From NCBI GenBank assembly GCA_023387935.1, contig JAEWHG010000124.1, positions 1-17,333 of the forward strand: 17,333 nucleotides of DNA. Direction: 5' to 3'. The stretch is from Bacillota bacterium. GTDB lineage: Bacteria > Bacillota > Clostridia > Peptostreptococcales > Natronincolaceae. Below the pieces are notes generated by a model, which did no database searches, had not been told where the DNA came from, and saw only the letters and a list, made by a program, of their open reading frames with translations. Below, piece by piece: positions 1 through 6,185 of this stretch (the first letter of the stretch is position 1; the number at the start of each line of letters is the position of its first letter). The position numbers and the translations under genes are program-made.

Positions 1-98
1 GTTCCATATGCTTTTATACGTTCACTATCTTTTGCTAATTGAATACCACCGATTATCTTAGTGTACCCTTTATCACCAGTTCTAGTATAAATTTGCAA
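1..98 (-). CDS. PduO-type ATP:cob(I)alamin adenosyltransferase, N-terminal fragment
   Basis: Only the first 32 residues lie in the window; the gene continues past base 1. The visible N-terminus contains IYTRTGDKGYT, then a GG followed by KDSERIKAYGT. This is the ATP-binding N-terminal signature of PduO-family adenosyltransferases, which attach the 5'-deoxyadenosyl group to cob(I)alamin. The best start is a TTG at 96-98, because AGGAGG lies nine bases upstream, inside the end of the preceding GTPase gene (five bases separate the coding regions). Translation is therefore probably coupled to that gene. Its position after a PduU-like shell protein and a PduV-like GTPase fits a role in supplying adenosylcobalamin to a B12-dependent diol dehydratase or ethanolamine ammonia-lyase. 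Family assignment is quite secure; which pathway it serves is inference. Confidence 0.85.
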   Translation of the reverse strand, partial: MQIYTRTGDKGYTKIIGGIQLAKDSERIKAYG

Positions 99-103
99 AT
101 TTA

Positions 104-544
104 TTATTCCTCCTCCTTAGAAAGATAGGCTATTAACTCTGCTACACCTTCATCTTCAATAGCAGAGAGACGAAAGATTTTCTCAACACCTGATAATTCT
201 AATCTTTTCTCAGCATTTATAATAGCCTCTTCGTTTGGTGCTAAATCTATCTTTGTAATAATTCCTATACATGGTTTCGTAAAATTTTGTGCAAAATAGG
301 GTGAAAATGTCTGACCTAATTCTGTCACACTACAAACAAATCCAATGATATCTGAACTAGCCGCCATCATTTGTAAAGCGCTATAAAACCTTCTATGCAA
401 AACAAACTCACCCGGTGTATCAATCATCTGAGAATAGAACTCAACTGATTGTGTTTTTTTATATTGAATACTCTCTCCTTGAATCCTTTGGCAAAGGGTG
501 GTTTTCCCACTTCCAACTGATCCAATTAACATAATTTTTTTCAT
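104..544 (-). CDS. EutP/PduV family microcompartment-associated GTPase
   Basis: A 146-residue small GTPase. The P-loop GSVGSGKT is at residues 8-15, the G3 motif DTPGE at 42-46 and the base-recognition motif TKID at 97-100, a spacing typical of the EutP/PduV family, whose usual length is about 145-150 residues. Family members are found in ethanolamine (eut) and propanediol (pdu) operons; PduV has been linked to the outer face of microcompartments, but the biochemical role is poorly defined. The ATG start has an AGGTAGG ribosome binding site and lies 16 bases after the shell protein stop, so the genes are co-transcribed. The G1, G3 and G4 motifs all look intact, so it is likely an active nucleotide-binding protein. 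From this window I cannot separate EutP from PduV with certainty; the closest neighbour favours PduV. Confidence 0.9.
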   Translation of the reverse strand: MKKIMLIGSVGSGKTTLCQRIQGESIQYKKTQSVEFYSQMIDTPGEFVLHRRFYSALQMMAASSDIIGFVCSVTELGQTFSPYFAQNFTKPCIGIITKIDLAPNEEAIINAEKRLELSGVEKIFRLSAIEDEGVAELIAYLSKEEE

Positions 545-560
545 TTTTTATACCTACCTA

Positions 561-905
561 TTATGTTCTTGTTATTTTGGGGACAGAAAATTGCATAAGT
601 TCTCTTAAATAAATAACAACCTGTTCCATAGCAGATTGTACAGCAGATACATCTCCTAAGATAATTACAGATCCACTGAACCGATCAACAAATCCTATTT
701 TAATAGGCGCAGTCTTTTTAGCTATATCTACAGCGATGATTGCAACCTCTGGTGGGGTTATGGTTAAAATACCAATTGCATGATACTTTTCCTCATTCAA
801 GCCTAATTTCTCAAAGATTCGATCATCTGGATTTGCTATAATATGTGCTAATGTCACCTGTTTACCTGGTACTGATTCAAATATCTTTCTTTCCAATGTA
901 TTCAT
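561..905 (-). CDS. pduU: Bacterial microcompartment shell protein, PduU/EutS family
   Basis: This 114-residue protein carries the hallmarks of the permuted BMC-domain shell proteins: VPGKQVTLAHIIANP near the N-terminus, then AIGILTITPPE, IGFVDRFSGSVIILGDVSAVQ, and the C-terminal end ITRT. From memory the GILTITP segment and the ITRT tail resemble PduU more than EutS, though the two are close relatives. Such hexameric proteins build part of the shell enclosing aldehyde-producing B12 pathways. I chose the ATG at 903-905 over a GTG 33 bases upstream because the ATG has a GAGGGGC ribosome binding site and matches the usual family start (MNTLERKIFE). It is the first gene of the visible cluster; about 250 non-coding bases precede it and hold its promoter, though no convincing -35/-10 pair could be fixed. 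The rest of the cluster should lie to the left of the window. Confidence 0.88.
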   Translation of the reverse strand: MNTLERKIFESVPGKQVTLAHIIANPDDRIFEKLGLNEEKYHAIGILTITPPEVAIIAVDIAKKTAPIKIGFVDRFSGSVIILGDVSAVQSAMEQVVIYLRELMQFSVPKITRT

Positions 906-1099
906 ATAGCCCCTCATTTCATAATGAAAGCACAACACACATTATTTGTACTATATTCTTTGCTTTATAATGTCACTATAGTATTCTCTTTATAAACAAA
1001 TTTTAATCATTTTCTGCATTAAATTGGTGTTTTTATGATATCTTTTAAAGGATGTCTGTTAAAGTAACCTCTTTAAAGTCTTGAGTTTTGGCATATGAA

Positions 1100-1147
1100 A
1101 TCCCCCTAGTGTGATCTCATTTTATTGAGACTCTGCACTAGGGGGAT
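1100..1147 (-). terminator. Strong hairpin between the methyltransferase and the microcompartment cluster
   Basis: Perfect 12-bp arms (ATCCCCCTAGTG at 1100-1111 and its complement at 1136-1147) enclose a second 5-bp stem (TCTCA at 1115-1119 with TGAGA at 1126-1130). It begins 16 bases after the methyltransferase stop. In the minus direction it is followed only by ATTTCATAT, so the T-tract is weak. Terminator is the likeliest role. Confidence 0.55.
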
Positions 1148-1162
1148 ATATATACTATCATT

Positions 1163-1894
1163 TTACGCACACTTTTTTGCCTTAATTAAAAGCATCATGG
1201 GTCTCCTCAATTCGTCTTTCATTCCCGGAATATCCAACATGCTTTTTGATGGCTCTGCTTCTTCAACAGCTTCAATGGAAAATCCTGTTTTCAACAGTCC
1301 ACCTAAAATTTGTGTTAATGTATGATGTTGCTTTATAACATCTTGACCTAAAAAATGGGTTTGTCTCATTCCCGGATGGAAGTAATCGTCAACAGGCCAA
1401 TATAATGGCTTTCCATCGCTATCGTAAACCCAATCTTGATTTACACCACCTGTAAAAACAGGATGTTCAATATTAATTAGAAAAATTCCATTTTCCGATA
1501 AGGTTCTATAGATTTTTGTATAAATTTCATCTAAGTTCTCAACGTAGTGCAGTACCAAATTCGAAATAACGCAGTCATAAGTATTTTCAGGGTAGTCGTA
1601 TTCCTCTAACCCACATACCCTATAATCTATTTTCTGATGGCTATTCTTTTCCTTTGCAGTTTCAATCATCTTTTCGCTTAAATCTATTCCCATTACACTA
1701 CTTGCACCACATTCAACTGCATATTTGCAATGCCAACCGTATCCACATCCTAAATCCAACACCTTTTTACCTGTTAGGTTTGGAAATAAAGGTTGTAGCT
1801 GATGCCATTCCCCAGCTCCTTCCAATCCTTTTTGGCTACGGTACATTTTTGAGTACTCATCAAAAAAAGCTTTGTTATCATAAATGTTGTTCAT
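1163..1894 (-). CDS. Class I SAM-dependent methyltransferase
   Basis: A 243-residue soluble protein with a Rossmann-type methyltransferase core. Motif I VLDLGCGYG is at residues 45-53, the acidic ribose-binding residue follows in GIDLS (Asp71), and the motif IV region CVISNLVLHY is at about 108-117. This is the UbiE/type 11 group, which methylates small molecules, but the substrate cannot be read from the sequence. The ATG start is supported by GGGAGG nine bases upstream. It appears to be a single-gene unit, with a possible TATAAT at 1929-1934 upstream and a strong hairpin just after its stop. Both neighbours are in the same orientation but belong to unrelated systems. The fold is certain; the biological role is unknown. 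Confidence 0.88.
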   Translation of the reverse strand: MNNIYDNKAFFDEYSKMYRSQKGLEGAGEWHQLQPLFPNLTGKKVLDLGCGYGWHCKYAVECGASSVMGIDLSEKMIETAKEKNSHQKIDYRVCGLEEYDYPENTYDCVISNLVLHYVENLDEIYTKIYRTLSENGIFLINIEHPVFTGGVNQDWVYDSDGKPLYWPVDDYFHPGMRQTHFLGQDVIKQHHTLTQILGGLLKTGFSIEAVEEAEPSKSMLDIPGMKDELRRPMMLLIKAKKCA

Positions 1895-1951
1895 ATCATT
1901 ATTCCTCCCAAAATTATGCTACACTTCTATTATATCAACAACCTGCACTTC

Positions 1952-1970
1952 AGGAAACTAACGGTTTCCT
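1952..1970. repeat. Short inverted repeat between the DUF4179 gene and the methyltransferase
   Basis: AGGAAAC and GTTTCCT form a perfect 7-bp stem around a five-base loop, three bases past the anti-sigma stop. It lacks a T-tract. It sits where a -35 box would lie relative to TATAAT at 1929-1934, so it could be a weak terminator for the upstream operon or an operator for the methyltransferase. Confidence 0.35.
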
Positions 1971-1972
1971 AG

Positions 1973-3415
1973 CTATTTAGCAGGAATTCTGACATCATTT
2001 ATGATTATTCCTGTAACTTTAGTAACATCAAGAGGAGTTTCTGTGTCCCAATTTGCACTAAAAGTATGGTTTGCAGAATTTTGACTTCCTCCGCCACCTT
2101 TCAATGGAACAATACCATCCACCGTTTCAACTGCCAGTGACATATTGCTGGCCAAGCATTCCTCTCCTTCGTAAGTGCCGATTACTTGCAAACCTAAAGG
2201 ACTAAGTGTGATATGTTCAAAGAGATGACCTTCAACGGAGATGTGATTTTTCCAAATACGCATATCTTGGCTAGTATCACTCAAATTTGCCCTTACCTTC
2301 CAGTTACCTTCCACTCCATAAGAAACCCTACCAGTGAAGCAAAGAGTGTAGTCACTCAACTCTTCTGTGTTTACAGAAAATACAGCTTCCTCATATTTAT
2401 ATACCGCATCAGCATAGTCATTTTCTTCAAGATTAAGTAGGCGTTTTTCCCCATCACCGAGAAATACTAATTCATAATCAAAAGGAATTACATTCCCCTC
2501 CACATCTATAAGAAAAAGCATTGCATCGCTGCTACCGAACTCTTTGTTAAAAATCTTTCCTATCTGCACATGGAGCTTTCCGTCTATAATACCTATATTT
2601 GAAACCCATTGATCATCTTCACCATGAGGCATATCCATATAGTATCCTGGCGTAAGTGCCTCTGTAAATGAGTTACGGTCATTAGGAACATTGCTTCCTC
2701 CAAAAATCTGCTTTTCCGTGATAGGCGTAGTTTTAACTACTTCAATTCCTCCAAGGGATAGGTTCATCGGTTCTTCTCTGTATGTCCTTTCATCAAAATA
2801 AATAAGGAAACTGCCAAGCTCCAGTGGATCAGCCAAAGGTGTATCTGGGTCAGCCGTTATATCAAATTCATAATAAACCGTATTTGTATCCTCGTTAAAA
2901 TAAAGTACTTCTTGACTCCATGAGAAACTGCTAAGATGCTCCATCTTAGCCATTTTTTCACTTATCCCTTGTGTCTTGGGATTCATTTTTATACTGAACC
3001 CATCATTAAAAGCTGTCTGTTCCGTCAGTCGATTTTGTCCAGTTATATCCTGAAGGGACAGGTAAACAATTGCCTTATTATCGTATTTCTTCGCACCAAT
3101 AACCTCCATACGAATTCCTTGGTCTTCACTATAGAGTTCCACTGGCTCAACGATCTCACTAAAAGAAGGATTAAACTTCTCAATAAACCAATCAAAGCCT
3201 CCCAGTGATGCAGCTGTTACAGTAACAGCCAACAGCATGGACATCACCATAGCTGCAACTGCTGACTTTGCCCAGCGTCTCTGAGGCTTGTTCACAATGC
3301 ATGATCGTTCCTCATGTAACCTACGCTTAACCTCCCCTCTAAGTTTGCTTGAATCAACAGTGATTTGAGAAAATGCATCGTATATATTTTGTTCCTCAGC
3401 ATCAAATTTGCTCAT
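1973..3415 (-). CDS. DUF4179-type membrane-anchored anti-sigma factor
   Basis: A 480-residue single-pass membrane protein. Residues 1-48 are a charged, presumably cytoplasmic, sigma-binding region; 50-72 form a transmembrane helix (AVAAMVMSMLLAVTVTAAS); the rest, beginning with GFDWFIEKF, is a large extracellular beta-rich domain of the DUF4179 type. Such proteins are typically encoded beside ECF sigma factors and thought to hold them inactive until an envelope signal is sensed. The start was set to the ATG at 3413-3415, which has AAAGGAG seven bases upstream; an in-frame ATG 18 bases earlier has no ribosome binding site. This gives a 14-base overlap with the sigma gene, so translation is coupled. 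The signal sensed and the regulon are not visible. The anti-sigma role is inferred from arrangement and family, not demonstrated. Confidence 0.82.
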   Translation of the reverse strand: MSKFDAEEQNIYDAFSQITVDSSKLRGEVKRRLHEERSCIVNKPQRRWAKSAVAAMVMSMLLAVTVTAASLGGFDWFIEKFNPSFSEIVEPVELYSEDQGIRMEVIGAKKYDNKAIVYLSLQDITGQNRLTEQTAFNDGFSIKMNPKTQGISEKMAKMEHLSSFSWSQEVLYFNEDTNTVYYEFDITADPDTPLADPLELGSFLIYFDERTYREEPMNLSLGGIEVVKTTPITEKQIFGGSNVPNDRNSFTEALTPGYYMDMPHGEDDQWVSNIGIIDGKLHVQIGKIFNKEFGSSDAMLFLIDVEGNVIPFDYELVFLGDGEKRLLNLEENDYADAVYKYEEAVFSVNTEELSDYTLCFTGRVSYGVEGNWKVRANLSDTSQDMRIWKNHISVEGHLFEHITLSPLGLQVIGTYEGEECLASNMSLAVETVDGIVPLKGGGGSQNSANHTFSANWDTETPLDVTKVTGIIINDVRIPAK

Positions 3416-3938
3416 ATCTTGGCTCCTTTCCATAATGTTTGGCAGTCAGATATCCTGCTAACTTCTTTTTTGCCCGTTGGTATCTCTTACGTAGAGTAGC
3501 AGGAGAACTTCCTATGAGCTGAGATAATTCGTCATAACTCAACTCCTCCATAATCCGCCCATATAGCAAAGCACGTTCCTTAGGTTTAAGTCTTTGCAAT
3601 GCACTAAGCACTTCATCACTCATACCTTTGTCTTCTTCCGGCAAAACTACTTCACCATGAATTTCACTAAAATAAAACAACTTACGCTTTTTCAGTTGAT
3701 TCAAACTACGATTATATGTAATTTTATATAGCCATGAAGAGAGATTGTTGCCATCAAATGTCGTACGGTTTTTATATATTGAAATAAAGACTTCCTGCAC
3801 CACATTTTCTGCCTCATGGTGATCACATAAAATTGCTGTTGCATAGCGAAGGAGTTTTTGACCATAGAGATTGATTATCTCCTCCAGTTCATCCTCTCCA
3901 CCGTTAACAAACCTCTGTCCAATATCTGTATTGTCCAT
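3402..3938 (-). CDS. ECF-type RNA polymerase sigma factor
   Basis: A 178-residue two-domain sigma factor. Region 2 is seen at about residues 20-85 (LYGQKLLRYATAIL, AENVVQEVFISIYKN, LSSWLYKITYNRSLN), with the classic W-L-Y-[KR]-I pattern. Region 4 lies at about 110-165 (LKPKERALLYGRIMEELSYDELSQL followed by the helix-turn-helix SSPATLRKRYQRAKKKL). The ATG start has GGGAGGTG five bases upstream. The next gene overlaps it by 14 bases and encodes the probable membrane anti-sigma factor, so the two form an operon. ECF operons commonly have an autoregulatory promoter; a candidate -35 (TGTCACA) is noted upstream. A strong terminator just upstream isolates the unit from the acetyltransferase. Target genes are unknown; envelope stress or antimicrobial peptide response is the usual role. 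Confidence 0.93.
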   Translation of the reverse strand: MDNTDIGQRFVNGGEDELEEIINLYGQKLLRYATAILCDHHEAENVVQEVFISIYKNRTTFDGNNLSSWLYKITYNRSLNQLKKRKLFYFSEIHGEVVLPEEDKGMSDEVLSALQRLKPKERALLYGRIMEELSYDELSQLIGSSPATLRKRYQRAKKKLAGYLTAKHYGKEPRYEQI

Positions 3939-3977
3939 AGATTCACCTCCCTCATTATTTATCAGTCGATTACATCC

Positions 3978-4008
3978 TTATAACAATTCAAATAACCGTT
4001 TTGTGACA
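3978..4008 (-). promoter_or_regulatory. Candidate promoter of the first ECF operon
   Basis: On the minus strand TGTCACAAAACGG (from 4008) is followed 19 bases after the hexamer by TTATAA (3983-3978). The TGTNACAAA element also occurs upstream of the second ECF sigma gene at 16470, so it may be an ECF -35 box. Spacing is not ideal and the call is tentative. Confidence 0.3.
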
Positions 4009-4011
4009 TTA

Positions 4012-4043
4012 TAAAAAAATGCAGCTTTCAACTAAGGAAAGCT
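4012..4043 (-). terminator. Rho-independent terminator of the acetyltransferase gene
   Basis: Read on the minus strand, AGCTTTC, a seven-base loop and GAAAGCT are followed closely by GCATTTTTTTA. It lies about 105 bases past the acetyltransferase stop. Its T-tract runs up to the putative ECF promoter, showing compact packing of two units. Confidence 0.75.
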
Positions 4044-4068
4044 ACAATTTTAGCAACGCATATCAAAC

Positions 4069-4087
4069 TATACTGCCCTGCAGTATA
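4069..4087. repeat. Palindrome in the acetyltransferase 3' region
   Basis: TATACTGC and GCAGTATA form perfect 8-bp arms around CCT. The half-site ATACTGC recurs inside the acetyltransferase promoter spacer (near 4767-4773). It could be a protein binding site or an RNA hairpin; no function can be assigned. Confidence 0.45.
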
Positions 4088-4147
4088 AGATTTTTTTTGA
4101 AAAAGATTAAAATAAATTTTCATCTGCATACTCTATTGATAATTCGT

Positions 4148-4645
4148 TTATATCAATTTCTCATAAGCTATTTTTTCGCTGTCGTCAAAACAGACGGTCC
4201 CGCAATATTCAAACCCATTTTTCTGCAGAATATGCTTCATAACCTGATTGTCATCGTCTGTATCAATTTTGATGCTATATACACTTTTTTCTCTGCATAA
4301 TTCTTCAACTAACTGAAAAACCTGTGAAGCCAGACCTTTTCCTTTGTAAGTATTGTCTATGGTTAACCGATGCACAACTGCATAGGGCTGGTGGCTCCTC
4401 CATTCTCCGTTCAGACTCTCATAGGCTGGCTCTCCATCAAAATCAATACACAAGTAACCAATAATGTTCTCCTCATCGATGCAAAGATATCCTGTTTTTC
4501 TCTCGATATCTTGTTCGATACATAATCTGTCAGGATAACCGTCCTGCCACTGATCCACGCCATTTTGTTTTAAAAATTCCTTTGCTTGCCGGATCAGATC
4601 CATAATTTTGTCTGTATGGTTATTGCCTGCTGTAATCAGTTTCAT
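4148..4645 (-). CDS. GNAT family N-acetyltransferase
   Basis: A 165-residue single-domain acetyltransferase. The beta4-alpha3 acetyl-CoA binding signature is at residues 92-112 (HRLTIDNTYKGKGLASQ), with KGKGLA in place of the usual R/Q-x-x-G-x-G/A loop. The C-terminal NGFEYCGTV (143-151) is the usual beta6-beta7 element. The N-terminal part (AKEFLKQNGVDQWQDGYPD) is typical of a clostridial/bacillar GNAT subgroup of unknown acceptor specificity. ATG start with GGAGAAG nine bases upstream. It is monocistronic: a near-consensus promoter lies 100 bases upstream and a terminator follows. The acceptor substrate (amine, antibiotic or protein) cannot be deduced. Confidence 0.9.
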   Translation of the reverse strand: MKLITAGNNHTDKIMDLIRQAKEFLKQNGVDQWQDGYPDRLCIEQDIERKTGYLCIDEENIIGYLCIDFDGEPAYESLNGEWRSHQPYAVVHRLTIDNTYKGKGLASQVFQLVEELCREKSVYSIKIDTDDDNQVMKHILQKNGFEYCGTVCFDDSEKIAYEKLI

Positions 4646-4751
4646 ATCATCTTCTCCATTTCTCTTTACCTGTTTTCCTTGTTTTTGACTTTTTTACACT
4701 TTCAAAGTGCAATATAAGAGAATTAAATTCAATATACCGTATTTTTTTTAT

Positions 4752-4780
4752 ATTGTATAACCTGTGCAGTATATTGTCAA
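4752..4780 (-). promoter_or_regulatory. Sigma-A type promoter of the acetyltransferase gene
   Basis: On the minus strand TTGACA (4780-4775), exactly 17 bases, then TACAAT (4757-4752). This leaves a leader of about 100 bases that contains a CACTTT/AAAGTG palindrome at 4697-4709. It is one of the best -35/-10 matches in the window. Confidence 0.72.
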
Positions 4781-4836
4781 ATATCATTTCTAAAGTCCCT
4801 CTACTGTTTCATTTCTCAAAATACAATGTAATTGTT

Positions 4837-5352
4837 TCAAGATAATTTTTTTCCTCTATTCTTATTATCTTTCATTAATTTTAATATATTATATCCGTCA
4901 CTAGAATGACCACCATAACCTCCCCACCACTTTGGATATGTTATTGGAATAGATGTACATATTAATTGAAATAGTTGATAATTTCCTAAAAAAATGATTA
5001 TTTGTTTTAATAATTTATGCTCTATGGTCCTGCTAGTAAGTAATAATACGATGCCAAAGACTAGAGAAACAATTGGTCCGCCAGCATAAAACATTATCTT
5101 TTGGAATTTTGTAAGCTTAGATTCTTTAAGGTGTACAAATCCTGTAAACGGATCGAAACCCTTAAGTTCAATATCTAATCTTCTTAATCCTATTCTTTTC
5201 AACCTTTCATTATTTCTGCCTAATGTTATTTTCACATTCTCTTTAGTTAAGATTAGTGCTGATAAAGCATGGCCAAGCTCATGAGTAATTGTAGTAATCT
5301 GAATAATCATAAGAAACAGGATAATATTCAATATAATATTAATAAACTCCAC
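4837..5352 (-). CDS. Small M50-family zinc metalloprotease-like membrane protein
   Basis: A 171-residue membrane protein with the zinc-binding motif HELGH at residues 24-28, placed inside the first transmembrane segment as in site-2 proteases. A GGP turn at 91-93 starts a second hydrophobic helix (to about 106), a third runs at about 116-138, and SSDGYNI (150-156) provides the likely third zinc ligand Asp152. This arrangement is that of M50 peptidases, which cut membrane-embedded or membrane-proximal substrates; the protein is shorter than SpoIVFB or RseP and has no PDZ domain. A GTG start is used, preceded by AGGGGGAG. It follows the VanZ-like gene but about 100 bases separate them, with a hairpin in between. 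Active-site residues look complete, so it may be active. Its substrate and any accessory partner are unknown. Confidence 0.8.
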   Translation of the reverse strand: MEFINIILNIILFLMIIQITTITHELGHALSALILTKENVKITLGRNNERLKRIGLRRLDIELKGFDPFTGFVHLKESKLTKFQKIMFYAGGPIVSLVFGIVLLLTSRTIEHKLLKQIIIFLGNYQLFQLICTSIPITYPKWWGGYGGHSSDGYNILKLMKDNKNRGKKLS

Positions 5353-5401
5353 CCAGCTCCCCCTAACGTAATCAACAATTAATTTTGTTAACTATAACCG
5401 A

Positions 5402-5463
5402 TGAACATAATAAGAATAACGTGCAATAATTCTAAATTACATTATTCTTATAATTATTGTTCA
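5402..5463. repeat. Long imperfect inverted repeat after the VanZ-like gene
   Basis: Outer arms TGAACA (5402-5407) and TGTTCA (5458-5463) flank inner perfect 10-bp arms ATAAGAATAA (5410-5419) and its complement (5442-5451). It overlaps the VanZ-like stop and precedes the protease gene. A terminator or attenuator is possible, but there is no T-tract. Confidence 0.5.
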
Positions 5464-5870
5464 TTTAGTTTTTTAAAAATTATTGGCTTTAAAATCCTAA
5501 AAGATAAATATCCTACTAAACTTCCAAATGTATTGGTAACCAAATCAGTAACATCAAATGACCTCGATGCTAGACCTCCCCAAAATGAGCTTAATAATTG
5601 AGTACATTCAATTATTAAGCTCACAAGTAAAGCCATAGTAACTGTTTTTATAATACCCGTTTTCTTTATAATCGGATATAAAAATCCAAAAGGTATCATC
5701 ATGATAATATTTAAAAATATTTCTCTAACAGCACCATTATAATTTAATCTTAAATCTCTAAAAGGGTGAAGAATCCTACTGTTACATCTGTTGATACCAT
5801 TGCCCTGGATACCTACATTGCCGTCGCCATGAATGTACACAGCTTTCCATCCCTGTATTTTTAAAATCAC
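5454..5870 (-). CDS. VanZ-like family membrane protein with abnormal, probably truncated N-terminus
   Basis: From about residue 36 this is a recognisable VanZ-like domain: HPFRDL, then GAVREIFLNIIMMIPFGFLYP, SLIIECTQLL, and RSFDVTDLVTNTFGSLVGY, three membrane segments with the conserved E-x-x-Q and D-x-x-D-x-x-x-N patterns. VanZ homologues are membrane proteins; VanZ itself gives low-level teicoplanin resistance by an unclear mechanism. The first transmembrane helix normally expected is missing. Residues 5-32 instead come from a segment of about 48% GC by hand count (roughly 5775-5855), and the putative GTG start has no convincing ribosome binding site. This suggests that foreign or rearranged DNA has replaced the 5' end, so the gene may be a pseudogene. 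An ATG at 5882 in another frame stops after 33 codons and does not rescue it. The domain call is firm; whether it is expressed is uncertain. Confidence 0.6.
   Translation of the reverse strand: MILKIQGWKAVYIHGDGNVGIQGNGINRCNSRILHPFRDLRLNYNGAVREIFLNIIMMIPFGFLYPIIKKTGIIKTVTMALLVSLIIECTQLLSSFWGGLASRSFDVTDLVTNTFGSLVGYLSFRILKPIIFKKLNEQ
5586..5623. repeat. Perfect 16-bp inverted repeat inside the VanZ-like gene
   Basis: Arms at 5586-5601 and 5608-5623 are perfectly complementary with a six-base loop. They encode the conserved SLIIECTQLLSS region. On the minus strand the hairpin is followed by TTTTGGGG, so it resembles an intragenic terminator. Confidence 0.7.
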
Positions 5871-5983
5871 CCACTTTTTTCATAAATACTTCTCATTAAT
5901 AAAATACTAAATAACGGTTTTCACTAATCTTTTTTCTATTTTACCATATTATTCCTATCAAGTCATTTATAAACTTTAGTAAA

Positions 5984-6014
5984 CTAAAAATCCCCTCAAA
6001 CCGTAGTCTGAGGG
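5984..6014 (-). terminator. Rho-independent terminator with UACG tetraloop
   Basis: On the minus strand CCCTCAGAC, loop TACG, GTTTGAGGG, then GATTTTTAG. The closing C(UACG)G is of the extra-stable UNCG tetraloop class. It lies about 170 bases past the M20 gene stop and is the best termination site for that operon. Confidence 0.85.
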
Positions 6015-6146
6015 AACATAAAATACACTTCATTATTCGGTTAAAATCCTTGACCCCTTTGATATCAGCCTATTCTTTAACTATCAACACAACACACTTC
6101 GCAGTCGTAGCTTGCTCCCAATCAACCTGACATGAGGCGTCCCCCT

Positions 6147-6168
6147 ATATAAAAGTACAAACGTACTT
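6147..6168 (-). terminator. Weak hairpin just after the M20 gene
   Basis: On the minus strand AAGTAC, GTTT loop, GTACTT, then TTATAT, starting 17 bases past the stop. The stem is only 6 bp, so it is at most a partial terminator ahead of the stronger one at 5984-6014. Confidence 0.35.
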
Positions 6169-6185
6169 AGATTGCCCCTAAAGAT

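Larger units (their letters stand above)
5871..6185. other. Intergenic region between the M20 operon and the VanZ-like gene
   Basis: This 315-base stretch contains two hairpins that can end the M20 operon (see terminators) and an islet of higher GC at about 6085-6146. That islet has a short minus-strand reading stretch (ASCQVDWEQATTAKCVVLI) ending in a stop, but no start or ribosome binding site. It may be gene debris. Nothing else recognisable was seen. Confidence 0.4.

Noticed and set aside
906..938. Longer shell protein starting from GTG at 938
   Set aside because: The added residues are absent from PduU/EutS proteins and the ATG at 905 has the ribosome binding site.
1125..1325. Open plus-strand frame opposite the methyltransferase
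   Set aside because: It is antisense to a well-supported gene, has no ribosome binding site and starts inside a hairpin.
4837..5870. Protease and VanZ-like gene as a bacteriocin or immunity system
   Set aside because: No precursor peptide, ABC transporter or modification enzyme is present, and the VanZ-like gene looks damaged.
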